DNA of 64,000 nucleotides from Sycobia sp. Sy_11 (taxonomy: Eukaryota > Arthropoda > Insecta > Hymenoptera > Epichrysomallidae), in the NCBI GenBank assembly GCA_018907035.1, contig JACCIC010000002.1:6505001-6569000 (forward strand), written 5' to 3'. Under the pieces are notes generated by a model. It worked only from the letters and a program-made list of their open reading frames with translations, had not been told where the DNA came from and searched no databases. Of the stretch, positions 59,610 through 64,000 are shown in pieces; within the stretch, counting starts at the first letter, position 1; every line of letters begins with the position of its first letter. The translations under genes were made by a program, and so were the position numbers.

Positions 59610-60065
59610 GTGTAGTGGCTGTGCCATGCCGGCGGCTCTTAAACTCTCCTTCGTAGCGCTACCGCGCCACTTGATAAAATTCCGGCGATTCCCGAGAAAT
59701 TGCCCCTTTATTTTCGGCCTATGTTTTACACGTTTGAAGCAGGAGATACGCCGGGCCGATCACGAAACTTCTCGGTGAGTGCAGCGCGACGCGTTGAATA
59801 TGCCGTTTGGTAAGGTCACTTTCGAGCAGCTCTATTCCAAACGGTTTAGATTTGGATAGGTGACGGTTCCAATATCCTCTAAGGGTATCAGTGGCGCGAG
59901 TTTTCGCAGCCTGCAAGCTAGACCTTAGGACAGCGCGTTTATTTTCAGCGAAGATTGCAATGGCGGCGACAATTTTTTGCCTGCTCAGCCAGCGTCTCCC
60001 ACCCTGAAAACGAGCGCGTATCGTGATTCGAGAGTTCCACGGGATACGAATTGATTTCTTTAAAA
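59610..60065 (-). other. GC-richer stretch with an unrecognised minus-strand frame
   Basis: Sharply GC-richer than the left flank. The minus strand has a 65-codon open frame (59719-59916) that continues upstream without a Met and includes LQAAKTRATDTLRGYWNRHL and IGPAYLLLQT. I do not recognise it. It may be part of a decayed mobile element joined to the R1 fragment to its right. Confidence 0.3.
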
Positions 60066-61340
60066 AGTTACTTCGCGCGCAACTATCATCTGATTCAGTT
60101 AAAGCTGAATCAGGTCATGTGACGAGTAACCGAACGGATGACAGACCACGGACTTCAACTAGCGCTGCAAAAGACCGAGTTACTGCTACTAACTCGCAGA
60201 CGTATAGAGACGGTAATTCCGATCATGTTAGGGACGGAAAGATTGGAGACCAGGAGTGAGGTAAAATATCTTGGGATAACCATGGATACGAGGCTGAGCT
60301 TCTGGCCGCACCTACGAAACGTGACCAATAAGGCAGCTGAAAAGACCAAGGCTTTAAGCAGAATAATGGCCAATACGAAAGGACCTAGACTGAACGTACG
60401 AAGACTGCTGATGAGCGTTACTCAGTCGATCCTGCTTTACGGGGCGGAGGTATGGGCCGACGCGATGAATATCAGAAAATGCTCGAACACCATGAAAAGC
60501 GTACAACGGGTGGGCGCGTTGAGAATTGCGTGCGCGTATCGCACCGTGTCCGAGAGGGCGGTTTTCATTATCCCAAGGGTCTTTTCCATCCATTTACTCG
60601 CGGCCGAACGGAAACGTATTCACAAGCGGAGTTCAAATGTTGCAAGGGAAGACGCTACAACAGAAGAATAGATAAAGACGATCGAAACGTGGCAGACACG
60701 GTGGACGACGGACGAACGTGGACAATGGACGAACTGACTTATACCCGAAACCGGTCCGTGGAAGGCGAGACAACACGGGGAGGTGAACTTCTAGCTTACC
60801 CATTTTCTATCTGGACATGGATACTTCCATAAGTACCTCTACAGGATGAAAAGGATTACCTCTCCGAAATGCACGTACTGCAGATGGGCTTGGGACGATG
60901 TGGAGCACACGTTCTTTGTTTGCGACCATTGGACCGAGTTACGACTAGGGCTATAGACGAGGATAGGCGAGATCACGCCAGAAAACCTAACGAAACTTAT
61001 GACAACGGATACGGATAGCTGGCCGTTTATCGCAAAATACTTTACGAATGTGCTACGGAGCAAAAAAGCAGATGGATGTCTGTATGAGAATCTGGGATGA
61101 AAGGTATGATCGTGAAATGACCACGTAAGGACAGCCGCCCAGGCTGTAGTAATGTGTATAACAGTTCCGGATTGTGTCGGTGCAACACGGAGACATGCGT
61201 GTAGTGCGTAGTGACATCGGATTTGTGTCGAGTCGCACATATTTCGATGGCTGGTGTCCAGGAATGTCTTGGAGAACGGTCATTGGAAATGCATAAATAG
61301 CATTCACAGACTTGTCAAAAAAAAAACAAACAAAAAAAAT
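60066..61340 (+). mobile_element. R1-like non-LTR retrotransposon, 5'-truncated, with A-rich tail
   Basis: The + strand encodes the part after the RT core: WMTDHG-like start near 60130, LALQKTELLLLT, EVKYLGITMDTRLSFWPHL, LLMSVTQSILLYGAEVWADAM, VQRVGALRIACAYRTVSERAVF, LLAAERKRIHKRSS. Then, after a frame break, FLSGHGYFHKYLYRMK and a CCHC knuckle, C-x2-C-x8-H-x4-C (Cys codons at 60870, 60879 and 60921). The coding part ends near 61070, followed by a 3' UTR and an A-rich tail at 61317-61339. R1 elements normally sit in 28S rDNA, but related clades are dispersed, as here. Confidence 0.88.
60107..61075 (+). pseudogene. R1-like ORF2 C-terminal remnant
   Basis: The main open piece (60138-60671, 177 codons) covers the post-RT thumb region. 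It ends in a stop, and the matching continues in other frames to the CCHC knuckle. A stop also interrupts the NQVM-RVTER segment near 60120. It cannot encode a full protein. Confidence 0.88.
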
Positions 61341-61390
61341 GATACTACTACTACAACTACTACTACTAATAATAATAATAATAAAAATAC
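61340..61390. repeat. TAC/AAT trinucleotide repeat
   Basis: ACT/TAC units passing into AAT units, directly after the A-rich tail and between two convergent retrotransposon fragments. Confidence 0.85.
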
Positions 61391-61617
61391 TAATAAGGAT
61401 ATATAAAGATTATAAATAATATTATGGATTCAAGGGAGACACACACATAACTTATATTAACACAATAAATCATGCGCTCTTCGACTACACGAAGAGCGTA
61501 TCTCCTCTGTACAGCCGCCATATACCTGTGGTACTTTTCGTACTGCAGTGCGTCGGTCCGAACGACATCGTTGTAAAGCATGACACACTCAGTATCTCGC
61601 AGTAGCAAGCACTTGCT

Positions 61618-62007
61618 TCAGCGATGTGGTCCTCCTACGTTGACTATGATCATGCAAAGAGAGGCTGTCACCATCGCCGCCTTGTCTGCCGATCTCCAAA
61701 TATGTTCCCAGAAGGTGAGCTTCGTATCTAGTATCACCTCCAGGTACTTGACGGATGCAGTGGTCGGGACCAACACCTCTCCAATAGTTAGAGATATAAA
61801 GATGCGCTTCTTCGTGAGGAGTACAATCTCAGTTTTGGCTTCCGCTATTTCTAGCCCTAGGTCGCTCATCCAACGGCGAATTCTCTGCATGGTCTGATCA
61901 AGGCGCGTCTGTGCCAGTGTCATTTTGCGCGCAATAAGGACAGCTGTCACGTCATCTGCATACCCAATCAGCAAGCAGCCTTCCGGCATATCCAACAGAA
62001 GGATCAC
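61618..62007 (-). pseudogene. R1-like reverse-transcriptase fragment with YADD box
   Basis: 129-codon open frame. It carries LLIGYADDVTAVLIARKM, RIRRWMSDLGLEIAEAKTE and LTFWEHIWRSADKAAMVTA, the RT palm motif C and thumb of an R1-type element. The catalytic YADD is intact, but the rest of the ORF is broken. Confidence 0.9.
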
Positions 62008-62480
62008 ATCATACGAAAAATTTCATAGATCGGGTCCCAGGATGGAGCCTTGGACCGCGCCAAACGTTAGTTGCTTTCGCTTAGAGTCCTCTGCCGTGGC
62101 TTACAGAATGGATCTGTGCTTCAAATAATCTCCGATGATCTGGAGTAGGTATCTATATACATTGAAGTTCTTTTCCAATACCCTCAACATGTTTGTCCAC
62201 CTAACCGAGTTGAAGGCGTTTTTGACGTCAAGTGTTACAAAAAGACACACGATCCGGAGAAGTCATTCCCCTGCTCCGTAATCCTGGCCACCTCAACTAC
62301 GTCCTTGATAGTACCTATAGCGAGCACGACCCGCGAACTTCTTCGGCATCGCTTGCTTGCAGGCTTGACGCATCAGATGTGTTCTAGATTCAGTCACTGC
62401 CTTCGTATCGTCGCAAAGCGTTGCGCTTCTTGGTAGTTCCACTAGGAGGCCATCTCCGCGGCCTAGCGCGAGTGGGAAAA

Positions 62481-63086
62481 CTACTCGTGATCCATCCTCG
62501 CGACGATCCGTCTGGCTGGGCGACGTTGGACCGCCGCCCTGAATGGCGTGACATCATCAACTCGGAACGTGATGTATTGGTGTTCGTTGGTTGTATAGTA
62601 TTCGATCACCCGCCATTCCTGCACGCGTGCGGCCAGAATCTCCGTCGTGAAGAATACATCAGGAATGGTCTCCCTATATCCGTGCCTCCGAAAGATCGAT
62701 GTAGATCCAGTGTTCACGACAACCAGACCTAGCCTGGATGCCATGTCCAACACTTGTCTTCCCCATAGAGTCCGGCAAATGTCCCCCCTCCGACTCGAGA
62801 GTTTTGCTGTTGAAATGCCCAGCCTTAATCCCGGCCTCAGCCGGCTGTCCCTCCCCCACTCCAAGGTAACTCTTTTGTTGCTTTTGGCAATCCATGGGTC
62901 AATTTTTTTTAATTTCATTCCTGCAGATGGTCGGCCTTCTGGACCCTTCAACGTTGAGCTCGATAAGGCAGCCCCCCAACACATGCCTGTAAGGGCTGAC
63001 TCATGTCGGACCATTGTGCAGGAGTATAGCGCGCTATGGTGCACTATTCCACCTCCGTCTTCTCGAGCTTCGCACCCCAACAACAA
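62481..63086 (-). pseudogene. R1-like endonuclease-domain fragment
   Basis: 201-codon open frame whose last 100 residues match the C-terminal half of the AP-endonuclease-like domain of R1-type elements (FRRHGYRETIPDVFF, EWRVIEYYTTNEHQYITF). In such elements the end of this stretch is SDH; here it is NEH, so a key Asp is gone. The first half has no recognisable motif in this frame. Confidence 0.75.
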
Positions 63087-63099
63087 CGTGTTTCACTCT

Positions 63100-63827
63100 C
63101 TGGAGAAATATCGGAGGAAATCACACACCAAACGCGCTCGCCAAGGCCGTTGGACTAGATCTGGCTAGGATCTAGCCTCCCGTCTTGCCGTCAGCGGGAG
63201 CCAAAGATGTTTCGGGTTACCCAGCACGCAACCGGGCGTAAACCTCGACACCCAGGATCTCCTTTTGGCAGCTCACGGGTCGCACCGCACGGCAAACATG
63301 GCGGTCTGTCATTTGTTCAAGAGTACCTCATTCTAACCTTCATTCATGTAGATTCATACATTTGCCCTCAAATATTCTAGTGAAACTCCAATGTTTGAAG
63401 TTCACTCATGCATCTGTAATTACTCTGCTAGGATCCCTTTTACAGGAACGTTCGCTTACGCTCCGCATGTGTTTTCACTCCTCAAGAGATACCCGTTTAT
63501 AGAGTCTCTGAGCGAGTGTGCCTTCCTTAATCTCTGTATTACTGACGAAGGTCTGTTTATAGGACCTGCAGCTTCGATCATGGTCGGCATGGAAGTCCCT
63601 ATTCAGTTGCCCTTTCGGGACTTCCAGCACATCATTGCTCCGTGCGTTAACTCATTTACTCTGGGATATCCTCCAGGGATATACGCTCACTCATAAAATG
63701 GCAGCTATCATACTATCTTTTCGCCGTTCCATTCATTGGTAGGAGGAGGTACTCTTTTAAGCCCATCACCCGATTGGCTGAGAGATGGTGAAATAGCCGA
63801 TCTTCGTCAAGGTACAGACAACGGATG
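63100..63827. other. Unassigned GC-richer DNA, possibly more of a mobile element
   Basis: Similar in composition to the retrotransposon fragments. A + strand frame of 101 codons (63391-63696) has no recognised domain. Confidence 0.3.
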
Positions 63828-63828
63828 G

Positions 63829-63890
<62 letters not shown>

Positions 63891-63891
63891 G
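63828..63891. repeat. AAT microsatellite
   Basis: About 21 AAT units. Confidence 0.97.
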
Positions 63892-64000
63892 TGAATAATA
63901 TCTAAGAATTTCTATGAAAATTAAAATATAGAATACGCTGCTTAAAAACGAATAATAATATTCAGAAGAAGATACAAATATTTTAAAGATTCAAAAACAA

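Larger units (their letters stand above)
61450..63090 (-). mobile_element. R1-like non-LTR retrotransposon fragment, minus strand
   Basis: On the minus strand, from high to low coordinate: an endonuclease-domain C-terminus (63086-62481; MASRLGLVVVNTGSTSIFRR, IPDVFFTTEILAARVQEWRV, YTTNEHQYITF; GHFNSKTLE in another frame near 62825), decayed RT, then 62007-61618 with the GYADDV box (YADD codons 61951-61962), AEAKTEIVLLTKK and VKYLEVILDTKLTFWEH, and a last piece (61608-61450) with MAAVQRRYALRV. This is the order endonuclease-RT-thumb of R1-clade ORF2. It lacks the CCHC end and tail. Multiple frame breaks. Confidence 0.88.

Noticed and set aside
62647..63168. 173-codon + strand open frame over the R1 fragment
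   Set aside because: It is antisense to the endonuclease-domain match and has no domain of its own.

Overview
The window looks like insect nuclear DNA, probably from a hymenopteran such as a parasitoid wasp. The evidence is spliced genes with GT-AG introns, an insect-style PI3-kinase regulatory subunit, degenerate mariner transposons, R1-like and other non-LTR retrotransposon fragments, and very dense TA, GA/CT and AAT microsatellites. There are no bacterial operons, rRNA genes or CRISPR arrays, and I recognised no tRNA. The order is an inference; I cannot name the species.

Region 1 (about 1.0-20.5 kb, + strand) is one large gene for a class IA PI3-kinase regulatory subunit (p85/p60 family). 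A CpG-rich block at 1.0-1.85 kb probably holds its promoter. Twelve well-supported coding exons lie between 3544 and 20495, and a plausible first coding exon lies at 2021-2137. All splice phases agree, giving about 902 codons. The domain order is SAM, atypical C1, RhoGAP-like BH, proline motif, nSH2, iSH2 coiled coil, cSH2 and a Gln-rich tail. No SH3 domain is visible, and the usual arginine-finger position of the BH domain is Gln. The encoded protein should dock the p110 catalytic subunit to phosphotyrosine sites on receptors and IRS-type adaptors in insulin/PI3K signalling.

Region 2 (20.5-30.2 kb) has no recognisable protein gene or transposon. It is purine-rich on the + strand, carries many GA, TA and AAT microsatellites, and may be wholly or partly a very long 3' UTR of the p85 gene.

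Region 3 (30.2-44 kb) is AT-rich with decayed mobile elements: a mariner at 31.7-32.8 kb, two minus-strand non-LTR RT remnants at 36.6-39.3 kb, a mariner with almost perfect terminal repeats at 40.4-41.6 kb, and a long palindromic repeat at 41.8-42.4 kb. CpG-rich islands lie near 33.0-33.5, 35.8-36.2 and 43.3-43.6 kb.

Region 4 (44-55.3 kb) is the most interesting. It holds two paralogous two-exon genes (45346-46481 and 54407-55201) for small secreted peptides with eight cysteines. Both have a signal-peptide exon, a phase-1 intron at the same place and the pattern C-x4-C-x3-C-x(9 or 13)-C-x4-C-x1-C-C-x8-C. The first six cysteines fit the CS-alpha-beta (defensin / scorpion-toxin-like) scaffold, and the CC...C extension is shared by both copies. 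Between them lie an R1 fragment, another mariner and a second copy of the palindromic-repeat family. Function could be antimicrobial or venom-like; the sequence does not decide.

Region 5 (55.3-64 kb) is AT-rich intergenic DNA followed by a cluster of non-LTR (R1-like) remnants: a + strand 3' part with a CCHC knuckle and A-rich tail (60.07-61.34 kb) facing a - strand copy with endonuclease and YADD reverse-transcriptase segments (61.4-63.1 kb).
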